This document shows positions 17,024-26,034 of a stretch of DNA of 64,000 bases, piece after piece. The notes beneath the pieces were generated by a model. It was not told the DNA's origin. It saw nothing but the letters and a program-made list of their open reading frames with translations, and did no database searches. The first letter of the stretch is position 1, and each line of letters opens with the position of its first letter. This DNA is from Acinetobacter sp. 10FS3-1 (GTDB taxonomy: Bacteria > Pseudomonadota > Gammaproteobacteria > Pseudomonadales > Moraxellaceae). Position numbers and translations under genes: made by a program. The stretch lies in contig NZ_CP039143.1 of the NCBI RefSeq assembly GCF_013343215.1, positions 620,001-684,000 on the forward strand. The letters are read 5' to 3'.

Positions 17024-19735
17024 ATGATAAGAATGACAGCAGGGCAAAATGAGTTGCGTATGATCTGGCTGATTAGCCTTTTTATCATTGGGGTCAGTGC
17101 CTGGTATCTGGATTTGCAGATCGTTACTTATTTATCTGGCTTGGGCTTTTTGATCAGCGTGATGCAATATATCAGTGCGGTGGAAACACCAGTACGTGAT
17201 ATGGCCAGTCCAGCACAGCGTATTGTTCCGGCCAACTCTAAAGTTCCACTGTATATCTCTTCTATTATTGCGATTGTGGGTGGGGTAAGCGAACTCAACT
17301 GGTTAATGGGCATCGGGGTAACTGCCTGGATTTTCTTTCTCTTGCGCTGGCTGCAGCGTCTGGAACGGAGTGTCCTTCAGCTACAAGCGCGCTATCCATC
17401 TGCAAAGCAGGCTCATCCAAACAGCATGCCAGAAGATGTGGCAGAACCGGTAAGGGAGTCATCTGTTTCGGAACAGCCACAGCTTATTGAACAAATCCAG
17501 CACTGGATTTTTCGTGGTAATCCGGTGTTAAAAGCTGCAATTACTATTCTGGTGATTGGCATTATTTTATTATTGCGTTTTGCGACAGAGCACTGGCAAC
17601 TCAGCCTGGCGGTGAAATTAGCACTGGTGGCGCTGGCTGCCCTCATGGTGACCGGACTGGGCTATGCTTTAATGGTGAAAAACCGGAGTTTTGCTCTGGC
17701 ACTGGAAGGCTTGGGGCTGGGTGCTTTGTTCCTGACCTTATTTTTTGCCTATTACAGTCTGGTGATTCCCAGCTTGGCGCTGGCCGCTCTGGTTTTTATG
17801 ATTATTCTGGCGCTGACCCTCTACTTAAGCCTGAAACAGGACAGTATTGAACTGGCAGTGATGGCCTTATTTATAGCTTATCTGGCACCGTTTACCCTGC
17901 CAACTCGAGATGCCTCTGCGGTGGAGTTCATCAGCTATTATCTGCTGATCAATATCGGGGTATTGTTGCTGAGCAGTTTCAGGCCCTGGAAAATTCTGAA
18001 CCAGATTGCTTTTTTGGTCACCGTCATGGTCGGTGGACTCTATAGCCTGATACATGGCACCACCCATGAACGCTATCGTATGACCGCTCTGATTCTGGCC
18101 CATAGCACAGTCTTTATCTGGCTGGGTTTTCGCTTTAGCCAGTTGCTGGCCAAGCAGGATCTGTCCCGTTTCCGCTTAAAGCCGGTACTTGATCTGGCCC
18201 TCATTTTCGCTGCCCCGATTACTGCCTATCTCTTTTTATACCTGATCCATTTTAATCAGCCTGAGCAGAAACTCTGGCAAGCCGGCTTAAGTCTGCTATT
18301 TGCTTTGGTCTTTGCCGTCTGTTGGCACTTGGTTCGTCATAGAGAAACGGTTCAGATCATTTCACAAAGCTATCTGAGCCTGATGCTGATTTTCCTGGCG
18401 CTGATTCCACCGATTTTATTGACAGAGCAGTGGAGCGTGGTGGGCTGGGCTGTTGAAGGACTACTCATCTATCTCTGGGCTCTGGAAAAAAATATCCGTG
18501 TCGCACATTACCTGAGCATGGGACTGTTGCTGATGGCAGGATTCAGTAGCCTATATTATCTGGTTGAGCTTAATCCGATACCTCGAGAGATCTACTGGAT
18601 TCTGAGCGTCTGCTATGTGGCCGTGGTCTTTCTTAGCCAGCTCAAAGCCGAATACCGCCAGCAGCTGAATAGTTTCAGTATCAGCTTTCTAAGCCTACTC
18701 AGTTTTGCCGCAACCCTGATTCTCTTTGCCTTGCTAGAAGATGAGTTTGCTCAGGACTATGCCTATAGTTTGAGCTTGTTCAGTCTTACGCTTGGTTATG
18801 TCATTTTAAGTGAAATCGTCCAGCATAAACATCAGGCATGGGGCTGGTTATTGCCCAAATGGAGCGGGCTTACACCTTTAATGGTGATTGCGGTCATCTT
18901 GGCTGTGGATCATAGTCAGAATGCCGTACTGGTCTGGCAAAGTAATCTGGAACGTGGCGTATTTGGCCTCTCAGCGCTATTGCTGACTACGTTATGGCTA
19001 AGACCGATCAAGGGCATGGAGCTGTCTAAAGAGTGGATGAGTTTTGGTGGATTCAGCAGTTTGGCCTTGGCCAGCCTCTGTCTGATGCCGAGCATGCCTT
19101 ATCTGAGTATGGTGATTTTACCGCTGGTTTTCTGGCTCTGGTGTTATAGGCAACCAGCAAATTCAGACTGGTGTTTGTTCTGGCAGAGTAAAAGCTGTCT
19201 GTTTCTGATGGGAGGGTGGTTACTGTGCTCACAACTTTTCAATCGGCAAGCTTTTGAATACTACTGGCTGCCGCTACTCAACCCATTTGATCTGATTAGC
19301 TTGGCGATGCTGGCCAGTTTTATCTGGATGCTGTTACAACAAATTCGGGCCGGACAGGACCGCGGCATGATGTCGGTGTTGATGGTACTGAGTCTGCTGT
19401 GGCTGTCGAGTTATATCGTTTTGCGCGCCTTGCATATGTATCTGCAAACACCCTTTAATAGTCTGGCGCTATGGAGCAATGCCACAGTCCAGCTGAGCCT
19501 GACCATTCTGTGGGTATTACTGGCATGGGTAACCATGTGGACTGCAACCTTAAAAAAACTTAAACCGATGTGGGTTCTAGGGGGCAGTATTTTGGTGATA
19601 GTCAGTTTGAAACTGGTGTTATTCGACCTGTCGCATACTGGTACGCTGACCCGGGTGATTTCTTTCCTGCTGGCTGGTGGAGTAATGTTATTCATTGCCT
19701 ATATTGCACCGATGCCAGAGGGAGAAAAGATCTAA
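17024..19735 (+). CDS. Large polytopic membrane protein (DUF2339 family)
   Basis: A 903-residue inner-membrane protein of unknown function. I start at ATG 17024, which has AGGAGAGAGAG just upstream; an ATG at 16997 lacks a good site. Two membrane segments come first, then a soluble stretch (about 120-165), then roughly 22 or more hydrophobic helices to the end. The GNPVLKAAITILVIGIILLL segment starting the main membrane block, and the GLGLGALFLTLFFAYYS motif after it, fit the DUF2339 family as I remember it. It has no recognisable catalytic residues. It stands alone between polA and a converging mscS gene. Confidence 0.75.
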   Translation: MIRMTAGQNELRMIWLISLFIIGVSAWYLDLQIVTYLSGLGFLISVMQYISAVETPVRDMASPAQRIVPANSKVPLYISSIIAIVGGVSELNWLMGIGVTAWIFFLLRWLQRLERSVLQLQARYPSAKQAHPNSMPEDVAEPVRESSVSEQPQLIEQIQHWIFRGNPVLKAAITILVIGIILLLRFATEHWQLSLAVKLALVALAALMVTGLGYALMVKNRSFALALEGLGLGALFLTLFFAYYSLVIPSLALAALVFMIILALTLYLSLKQDSIELAVMALFIAYLAPFTLPTRDASAVEFISYYLLINIGVLLLSSFRPWKILNQIAFLVTVMVGGLYSLIHGTTHERYRMTALILAHSTVFIWLGFRFSQLLAKQDLSRFRLKPVLDLALIFAAPITAYLFLYLIHFNQPEQKLWQAGLSLLFALVFAVCWHLVRHRETVQIISQSYLSLMLIFLALIPPILLTEQWSVVGWAVEGLLIYLWALEKNIRVAHYLSMGLLLMAGFSSLYYLVELNPIPREIYWILSVCYVAVVFLSQLKAEYRQQLNSFSISFLSLLSFAATLILFALLEDEFAQDYAYSLSLFSLTLGYVILSEIVQHKHQAWGWLLPKWSGLTPLMVIAVILAVDHSQNAVLVWQSNLERGVFGLSALLLTTLWLRPIKGMELSKEWMSFGGFSSLALASLCLMPSMPYLSMVILPLVFWLWCYRQPANSDWCLFWQSKSCLFLMGGWLLCSQLFNRQAFEYYWLPLLNPFDLISLAMLASFIWMLLQQIRAGQDRGMMSVLMVLSLLWLSSYIVLRALHMYLQTPFNSLALWSNATVQLSLTILWVLLAWVTMWTATLKKLKPMWVLGGSILVIVSLKLVLFDLSHTGTLTRVISFLLAGGVMLFIAYIAPMPEGEKI

Positions 19736-19760
19736 GAAGAGCTTCAAGATGGTTTAAGTA

Positions 19761-19798
19761 GTTCACCTCCTCCCTTGGTAAAAGGGAGGGGGGGGAAC
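19761..19798. terminator. Hairpin between convergent genes
   Basis: An imperfect palindrome runs from GTTC (19761) to GAAC (19798). Its core CTCCCTT and AAAGGGAG flank GGTA. It lies between two convergent stop codons and probably acts in both directions, though it lacks a strong T run. Confidence 0.5.
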
Positions 19799-19802
19799 GA
19801 CA

Positions 19803-20726
19803 TTATTTTAAATACGGCTCTCTTTTTAACTCTTTTTCATTGGCATATTGGTCAATTTCTGCATTTTCCAGTGGGCGGGACAGCGGATGATCGACAAAGC
19901 CCATTTTCGGAACTGGAATCTCAATCTGGTTGTCGACAAAGCCGTTACGAATCCGTTCCTGCATTTCATCTCGTACTTGCAAATAATTTTCCTGCTGGCA
20001 CCAAATGGCAAACAGCAATTCAATTGAAGATTCACGGAAGGCAGTCACTGTTACCGCCGGTTTCGGATCAGCCAGAACCAGCGGATATTTATTGGCAACA
20101 TCAAGCAGTACTTCACGCACTTTAATAATGTCTTCATGAAAGTTAATTGCCAGAGTAATCGGAATGCGCCGGATCGGGAATTTGGACAGGTTCTGTACTG
20201 GAGCACGAATCAGCTGTTCATTCGGCAAACGCACATAAATATTGTCCTGGGTCAAAAGCTTGACCGAGAGCAAGTCAATAGAGATGACTTCACCTTCAAT
20301 TGCATGTCCGCGAATTAAGGTAATCTGAATAGTGTCACCCACTTCAAAAGAGCCTTCACCAATCAGGAACAGTCCGCTGATCAGGTTGGAAGCAGACGTT
20401 TGTGAAGCAAAACCCAGAGCGACTGTTAAAATCCCCGCAGCACCCAGGAAGACACTCAGTTTAAAGCCGGCTTCTTTCAAACTGGCCATGATGAACAGCA
20501 AGAAGATGAAATAAAAAATCCCGCGCCGCCAGACCAGTTTCTGATGCGCATTGAAACGCATACCGATAGTGCGAATAAACGTATTGGAAACAAAACGTGC
20601 AATCAGAAAACCAATAAAACTTAATACCACTGCCACCAGAACCTCAGTCAGGCGCTCCGTATTAATATTGGTAAATACGGCCTTGAGACTGCTGGTGATT
20701 TCGGCTGGAAGACTCGAATTAGGCAT
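19803..20726 (-). CDS. MscS-family mechanosensitive channel
   Basis: Small-conductance mechanosensitive channel that opens under membrane tension to release solutes. The 307-residue protein has three membrane segments (about 27-50, 68-88, 92-115). The pore helix carries the Gly/Ala-rich pattern LGAAGILTVALGFASQTSASNLISG. The beta domain follows, with GDTIQI and VRLPNEQLI, and then the alpha/beta C-terminal domain. I use ATG 20726; a GTG codon lies just before it at 20729. It follows the gene at 20736 with 9 bases between them, so the two form an operon. Confidence 0.92.
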   Translation of the reverse strand: MPNSSLPAEITSSLKAVFTNINTERLTEVLVAVVLSFIGFLIARFVSNTFIRTIGMRFNAHQKLVWRRGIFYFIFLLFIMASLKEAGFKLSVFLGAAGILTVALGFASQTSASNLISGLFLIGEGSFEVGDTIQITLIRGHAIEGEVISIDLLSVKLLTQDNIYVRLPNEQLIRAPVQNLSKFPIRRIPITLAINFHEDIIKVREVLLDVANKYPLVLADPKPAVTVTAFRESSIELLFAIWCQQENYLQVRDEMQERIRNGFVDNQIEIPVPKMGFVDHPLSRPLENAEIDQYANEKELKREPYLK

Positions 20727-20735
20727 CACACGCTC

Positions 20736-21557
20736 TTAGAAAAATGAATCAAACATATTAAATAAATTTCCCGCCGGATCACGCGGTGGATGTAAATAAT
20801 TAACTTCGCCTGCATGGGGAGGAGTGCGGTTTTCCACCCGAATCCGCGGCGGACGGTCCAGTCCTTCATGCAATACTTTAATTTGAGATGTCCATAAGCG
20901 CCCCGTACTTTCACTATAAAAGAGTGGCAAGGCCAGAACGGGAACACTCATCCGGTCAAAACGCAGCTGCTGGTGACTGGTATTATGAAACTCAATTGGG
21001 GTGACAGCCCGAAACGCACGGGGACGTAATTGCTTCAGTTCAGTCCGGCCATCGACCGCGGTAGCATAACAAATTTCACCCGAGCGATGATTCGGTCCGA
21101 ACCAGGTGTCTTTGGGTAGAATTACTGGAAGATCAAAAATGGGTTCACGTTGACCTTCAACAAAACCGGCAATCCAAAGCGGGGTACTGATATATAAAGT
21201 CCCGCGCTGACCGGCTGGAATATAAATCGGATCAACCGGTTTAATCACTACCGAGCGGTCAGCCAGGCGAGGCATCAGCTGCAGTTTGCTTTGAGTCAGC
21301 TTGAACATATAGCGTTCGATTTTGACCGGCGAAGGGAAGGCAAAATGTGGATCATCAATCTGATGCCACTGCTGCTCATAATCATACTGTACCGCAGGCC
21401 GGTAATATTCCAGACGCCACTCCTGCAAGCCGCGGGTCAGGCGGAACAGCAGGGAGCCGAATTGCCAAGCCTTAGATTCATTAATTTCAAAATTCTGCTC
21501 TCCCCACCACTGTATTTTGGGAGATGTTAAGCTATATTCCTCTTGATCTTGTGACAA
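20736..21557 (-). CDS. Conserved protein paired with MscS (possibly DUF432)
   Basis: A 273-residue protein without signal peptide or membrane segment. It is rich in beta-strand-like and aromatic stretches (WRLEYYRPAVQYDYE, YIPAGQRGTLYISTPLWIAGF, YFSESTGRLW-like segments). I think it belongs to the DUF432 family but cannot confirm that. The start must be TTG at 21557, preceded by GGGAG; the next in-frame ATG would remove a third of the protein. It overlaps nothing and ends 9 bases before the mscS start codon region, so it may be a partner or modulator of that channel. That role is inference from position only. Confidence 0.65.
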   Translation of the reverse strand: MSQDQEEYSLTSPKIQWWGEQNFEINESKAWQFGSLLFRLTRGLQEWRLEYYRPAVQYDYEQQWHQIDDPHFAFPSPVKIERYMFKLTQSKLQLMPRLADRSVVIKPVDPIYIPAGQRGTLYISTPLWIAGFVEGQREPIFDLPVILPKDTWFGPNHRSGEICYATAVDGRTELKQLRPRAFRAVTPIEFHNTSHQQLRFDRMSVPVLALPLFYSESTGRLWTSQIKVLHEGLDRPPRIRVENRTPPHAGEVNYLHPPRDPAGNLFNMFDSFF

Positions 21558-21659
21558 TCCTGGCTCCCTTTCTTGCTAAATCTTTGAAAACATACTTCAC
21601 GCTGTCATATGCTTAGAGTACACTCAATTTAAATTTTTTCATCATTATTATAATCTGCA

Positions 21660-23150
21660 ATGCAAGTACTGAAACAATTACAAATTCCATATAGTTTCGC
21701 CAAGCGTCATGGTGTGCTGTTGCGTTATGAGGGTGATCAGGCCTTCATTGTCCGCCGGGACAATACCTCCATGCTTGCATTGCAGGAAGCACGCCGTTTA
21801 CTGGGACATCCTGCACATTATCTGCTGTATAGCGAGCAGGAGTTTAACCAGTTGTTGAGTGCCAGTTTTGCTGGCGACAGTGGCGAGTCGCAGCAGGTCG
21901 CAGCTGGCCTGGAAGACCATCCCGACTTACTCAGCTTGGCCGAATCGGTTCCGGAAGCTGAAGACCTGATGGATCAGGAAGATGATGCACCGATTGTCCG
22001 GCTGATTAATGCCTTATTGTCCGAAGCCATTCGGGTAGGTGCCTCGGATATCCATGTCGAATCATTTGAGAAAAGACTGTCTGTACGCCTGCGTGTCGAT
22101 GGGCAGCTGCGCGAGATTGTCCAGCCACGCCGTGAACTAGCTCCTTTGCTGGTTTCCCGGATTAAAGTGATGGCCAAGCTGGATATTGCCGAAAAGCGCA
22201 TTCCCCAAGATGGCCGTATTTCCTTACGTCTGGCAGGACGTGAAGTCGATGTTCGTGTCTCGACCTTGCCTTCGTCTTATGGTGAACGGGTGGTAATGCG
22301 TCTGCTGGATAAGCAGGCTGGCCGCCTCAATATGACCCATCTGGGCCTAATGAGTAAAGACTATGAGCGTTTAAAGACGCTGGTACATCGTCCGCATGGA
22401 ATTATTCTGGTCACCGGGCCTACGGGTTCGGGTAAAACCACTACCTTATATGCCGCGCTGTCTGATCTGAATGATGGCTCTAAAAATATTCTGACCGCAG
22501 AAGATCCAGTAGAGTATCAGCTGGAAGGGATTGGTCAGACTCAGGTCAATACCAAAGTTGATATGACTTTTGCCCGGGCTTTAAAAGCCATGCTGCGTCA
22601 GGATCCTGATGTGGTGATGGTCGGCGAAATTCGTGATCTGGAAACTGCAGAAATTGCGGTACAGGCCTCGCTTACCGGTCATCTGGTACTTTCCACATTA
22701 CATACCAATACTGCAATTGGTGCCGTGACCCGTCTCAAAGATATGGGCATCGAACCATTTTTATTATCCAGCTCTTTAATTGGGGTGGTAGCTCAGCGGT
22801 TGGTTCGGACTTTATGTCCGCACTGCGCGACCTGGCAAGCAGCAGATAGTTTTGAAAAAGGTCTGTTTGAAAATATTGAGCATCCACAGGAATTAAAATT
22901 ACCGCAACCGCAAGGCTGTGAACGCTGTGGCAATACCGGTTTTAGCGGGCGTACCGCGATTTATGAAATTGTACCGGTAGATGACCATATGCGCCGTTTG
23001 ATTCATGGCAATGCCGCAGAATATGAACTGGAAAATTATGCACGCCAGCAGTCTGGCTCCATTCGGGATGATGGCTTGCGTAAAGTCTTGGCAGGGAAAA
23101 CCACGATTGAAGAAGTGCTGCGTGTTACCAATGAAGCGGCGGAGTCATGA
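21660..23150 (+). CDS. gspE: Type II secretion system ATPase GspE
   Basis: Cytoplasmic hexameric ATPase that powers the type II secretion pseudopilus. The 496-residue protein has an N-terminal domain (about 1-100) that binds GspL, then the secretion ATPase core: ASDIHVE, the Walker A motif GPTGSGKTT with Lys259, the Asp box TAEDPVEY, Walker B MVGEIRD and the His box GHLVLSTLHTN. A four-cysteine zinc motif follows (LCPHC and CERCG, about 383-427), which GspE has and many twitching ATPases lack. It starts at ATG 21660. The other gsp genes are not in the window, which fits the scattered T2SS genes of Acinetobacter. Confidence 0.93.
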   Translation: MQVLKQLQIPYSFAKRHGVLLRYEGDQAFIVRRDNTSMLALQEARRLLGHPAHYLLYSEQEFNQLLSASFAGDSGESQQVAAGLEDHPDLLSLAESVPEAEDLMDQEDDAPIVRLINALLSEAIRVGASDIHVESFEKRLSVRLRVDGQLREIVQPRRELAPLLVSRIKVMAKLDIAEKRIPQDGRISLRLAGREVDVRVSTLPSSYGERVVMRLLDKQAGRLNMTHLGLMSKDYERLKTLVHRPHGIILVTGPTGSGKTTTLYAALSDLNDGSKNILTAEDPVEYQLEGIGQTQVNTKVDMTFARALKAMLRQDPDVVMVGEIRDLETAEIAVQASLTGHLVLSTLHTNTAIGAVTRLKDMGIEPFLLSSSLIGVVAQRLVRTLCPHCATWQAADSFEKGLFENIEHPQELKLPQPQGCERCGNTGFSGRTAIYEIVPVDDHMRRLIHGNAAEYELENYARQQSGSIRDDGLRKVLAGKTTIEEVLRVTNEAAES

Positions 23151-23707
23151 AAATACGCTTCTTTGTTTTTTAGCATGCTTGAGGCTGTTAGAGCTCTGAT
23201 ATTCTCAAAATGCAATTTGCAGAGTCTGTACCAAGAAAATGGGCACTCGTCCTTTCGCCATTAAGCCATAAATATGATGAGTGATAGTGATAAAACCCCA
23301 ATAAAACCTTAACTTAAAAGGGTATTATCTATTATTTTGAATAGGGTTAATGGGCTATTGACCTAAATTAATCTATATTTCGATCAATTGCTTGTATTTA
23401 ACCTTATGAGTATGAAAGGAAACTCTTTTTAAAAAACTTGTTTTCATGGGGGGCATTTTTATTGACCATCCTTGAAAATAATGAAAAACCGACTTGAGAA
23501 CAAGCCGGTTTTTTTGAATGGTTGTACTATATTTCGCTAAAGAAACTTATGGATAGTCAATTTTATGGTTTATTTTCAAGCTTTCTTTCATCAATGTGCT
23601 GAATAAGTGGGCTAGAAAGAAAAGAGCGTCTAATAAATATTATTCCATATGACGCCCGTTAATTTAATCCACATCAACATCTATCCAGATGAATGGTGGC
23701 TTGAAAA
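23151..23707. other. Long intergenic region with an isolated terminator
   Basis: 557 bases between convergent genes without a protein I can support. The main structure is the terminator at 23486, about 335 bases after gspE. That is far for a simple gspE terminator, so an unannotated small RNA on the plus strand is possible but not shown. Confidence 0.4.
23486..23517 (+). terminator. Intrinsic terminator far downstream of gspE
   Basis: AAACCGACTTG pairs (one mismatch) with CAAGCCGGTTT around AGAA, followed by T5. Confidence 0.8.
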
Positions 23708-24133
23708 TCAAACAATCACATTTAATACCACATCAATATTACCACGGGTGGCATTTGAATAAGGGCAGACAATATGTGCTGCATCTACCAGTTTTTGAGC
23801 TTCAGCTCGGTCCATGCCTTCTAAATGAATGTTTAAGGTCACTTCAATACCAAAGCCTGTTGGAATCGGACCAATGCCTACATCGCCTTCAATATAGGCA
23901 TCTTTACTGATATTAAGCTTGTCACGGTTCGCAACAAATTTCATTGCACCTAAAAAGCAGGCGGAATAACCTGCGGCAAACAGTTGTTCAGGGTTGGTGC
24001 CGCCACCTGGGCCGCCCATTTCTTTAGGCACCGCCAATTGTACATTCAGAATCTGATCATCGGTGGTGGCATGGCCATCACGACCACCGGTGGCTTTGGC
24101 ATGTGCGGTATATACAGCTTTTTCTAATGACAT
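23708..24133 (-). CDS. ohr: Organic hydroperoxide resistance protein Ohr
   Basis: Thiol peroxidase of the OsmC/Ohr family that reduces organic and fatty-acid hydroperoxides using lipoyl cofactors. The 141-residue protein has the two catalytic cysteines, Cys59 in GYSACFLGA and Cys123 in HIVCPYSNAT. It also has the Ohr-type N-terminus (VYTAHAKATGGRDGHA) and GGTNPEQLFAAGY. No OhrR-type regulator gene is adjacent. The start at 24133 is the natural one. Confidence 0.95.
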   Translation of the reverse strand: MSLEKAVYTAHAKATGGRDGHATTDDQILNVQLAVPKEMGGPGGGTNPEQLFAAGYSACFLGAMKFVANRDKLNISKDAYIEGDVGIGPIPTGFGIEVTLNIHLEGMDRAEAQKLVDAAHIVCPYSNATRGNIDVVLNVIV

Positions 24134-24248
24134 GAGATGAATCCCTATTTATTTTAATAGAGCTTCTATACTCCCTAATTTCTGGCCAAGTATAAGAGGG
24201 ATTTTGTTAATTTATGCAAGCAGTATGCAGTCAGGAGTTAAAACTCGC

Positions 24249-25076
24249 TTAGGAAAACTGCAATAATTTACGATGTTCGATAAGTGGCATGGCTTCCCGC
24301 ACTTTGGCCTGTTCAGCCAGATCAAATTCGACCGTAATAATCTGTGCCCCTTCCGCATGTACCATATCCAGAAGTTGACCACGGCTATTTGCAGCTGCGC
24401 TATGCCCCCAGGTTTGACGTTTTTCGCCGTGCCATCCTTGCTGTGCTGCACCTAGAACCGTACATTGGGTGTCCATGCCGCGTGCCTGTAATAATAACTG
24501 CCAGTGCATTTGTCCGGTGGTATAGGTAAAAGCAGAAGGTGCAGTCAAAATATTTGCGCCTTGGGCACGCAGCTTCAGGGCAAGTTCAGGAAAGCGCAGG
24601 TCATAACAGACCATCAGGCCGATATTTCCAAAAGGTGTTTGAGCCACGACTAATTCATCACCGGGTTCAAAGAACCTGGATTCCTGGTAGCCACCGACTG
24701 CATCACCCACCTGTACATCAAACAGGTGAATCTTGTCATAACGGGCTTCAGTCCGCTCCGGGCTGATACAGAGACTTACAGTACGTACCCGGCCATCTTT
24801 AATCACAGAACCATCAGGACGATAAGGGCAGGGTAAAGTTCCTGCGACAATCCAGATCTGATATTGCTGAGCAAGCTGCTCCAGACGCTGCTGGATTGCT
24901 TCAAACTGGGCTGCAGTTTCGCGCTGCTTTCCTGCGGCAAAACAGACGAAATTTTCAGGAAAGACAATCAGCTCTGCCCCTTGGGCTTTACTCTGTTGAA
25001 TTAATGACTCGATTACTGTGAAATTTTGTTCAATTTCATTTTGGGAATTCATTTGTGCAACAGAAACTAAAGTCAT
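24249..25076 (-). CDS. Carbon-nitrogen hydrolase, Nit1/YbeM-like (deaminated-glutathione amidase type)
   Basis: A 275-residue nitrilase-superfamily amidase. The catalytic Glu-Lys-Cys triad is visible: Glu41 in FPENF, Lys in RYDKIHLFDV near 115, and Cys in MVCYDLRFPEL near 158. The KIHLFDV and YDLRFPEL motifs are those of the Nit1/NitA branch, which repairs deaminated glutathione. The broader superfamily also includes omega-amidases, so the substrate is an inference. The start is ATG 25076 with a GGAG site upstream. It lies 20 bases after gigB on the same strand and may be cotranscribed with it. Confidence 0.85.
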   Translation of the reverse strand: MTLVSVAQMNSQNEIEQNFTVIESLIQQSKAQGAELIVFPENFVCFAAGKQRETAAQFEAIQQRLEQLAQQYQIWIVAGTLPCPYRPDGSVIKDGRVRTVSLCISPERTEARYDKIHLFDVQVGDAVGGYQESRFFEPGDELVVAQTPFGNIGLMVCYDLRFPELALKLRAQGANILTAPSAFTYTTGQMHWQLLLQARGMDTQCTVLGAAQQGWHGEKRQTWGHSAAANSRGQLLDMVHAEGAQIITVEFDLAEQAKVREAMPLIEHRKLLQFS

Positions 25077-25096
25077 GGAGGCTCCTTATGGTCGGT

Positions 25097-25615
25097 TCAT
25101 ACCTTTTGTTCGGAAGTTTTATCTAAACTGTCTTGTTCTTTCTGTAACTGTTTGACCAGAGGTTCAAACATATTCTGGTTACTCTGATTTAGCTTCATTA
25201 AAGTCTTGTGGGCATCCAGAACAGTACTCAGCATCGCCTGATGGGTGATATGTTCTTCCATCAGGGCGCGCGTACATACATTTGAATCACCACAGTAATT
25301 CAGAATCACGAAAACCTGTCCCAAGCCCATACTATTGGCCAGAGTGGTAATATCCGAGTTGGTAGACAACATAACCGGCTGAATTTCATGGATTTGCTTG
25401 AGTTTCAGTCCTAACTTTGCCAAGACACCCAGTACAGTACTATCAATGAAGCTGGTTTCAGTCAGATCAACTATTGCACCAACCACGTTGTCTTGCTGTT
25501 CAAGTTTGTTCAGTAATTTATCTAGACTAATACAAGATTGAGCACGCACTTCGCCAATAAGCTTAAAAATATGCGTTCCATTCAAACTTGCATATTCAAC
25601 ATGACCTGTTGACAT
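25097..25615 (-). CDS. gigB: STAS-domain anti-anti-sigma factor, GigB-like
   Basis: A 172-residue cytoplasmic protein whose first 110 residues are a STAS domain. The phosphorylatable-serine segment is VDLTETSFIDSTVLGVL, with Ser at the usual position of SpoIIAA/RsbV proteins. The C-terminal 60 residues are a charged, helical extension (HKTLMKLNQSNQNMFEPLV onward) absent from minimal STAS proteins. With the SpoIIE-type phosphatase at 26035 it matches the GigA/GigB pair described in A. baumannii, where GigA dephosphorylates GigB and this links to the nitrogen phosphotransfer protein NPr and to stress and antibiotic survival. Here the two genes are 419 bases apart. Confidence 0.82.
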   Translation of the reverse strand: MSTGHVEYASLNGTHIFKLIGEVRAQSCISLDKLLNKLEQQDNVVGAIVDLTETSFIDSTVLGVLAKLGLKLKQIHEIQPVMLSTNSDITTLANSMGLGQVFVILNYCGDSNVCTRALMEEHITHQAMLSTVLDAHKTLMKLNQSNQNMFEPLVKQLQKEQDSLDKTSEQKV

Positions 25616-26034
25616 ATAAATGCCATTTGCAGAGAAGGATATTAAATTATCCCATAGGGTACTTAGATACTCAAGTAGCCGAAAGTCCTGATTAAATTAA
25701 GTGCTTATAAAGCCTGTAAATATATTAGTCTGTGTTGATATTTCATAAATGGCTTGTGCTGTAAGCTAAAACTCAGCGGATGAGACATGAAACCAAGGGA
25801 ATGAGGCTATTGCCAAGCTTCATAACGAAATTTGAGACAGTTTTTGCTGCATGACAAGCACAAAGCGTTGCTGTGTTTAAAGCGCAAGGATGAGTATATT
25901 TTCTGCTGCTATCTGGTGATGAGTGATTCATCTAGAATGACTAACTTTCCGGCCTGATGTTTTATATCAGCTAAAAAATCTTGCGAGAGCTATCTCTTGC
26001 GTCGCAAACATAGGCGAAGTATCGACAGACCCTA
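25616..26034. other. Gap between gigA and gigB
   Basis: 419 bases between two genes expected to work together. The left part should hold a gigB promoter and the right end has a probable gigA terminator (25973-26000), so the two are probably not one simple transcript. I see no ORF or RNA I can defend. Confidence 0.45.
25973..26000 (-). terminator. Probable terminator of gigA
   Basis: On the minus strand GCAAGAG pairs with CTCTCGC (one G-T) around ATAG, followed by AAGATTTTTT. Confidence 0.6.

Noticed and set aside
20736..20947. A 73-codon minus-strand ORF ending near the MscS gene as a further small membrane protein
   Set aside because: It is an alternate frame of the conserved 273-residue gene.
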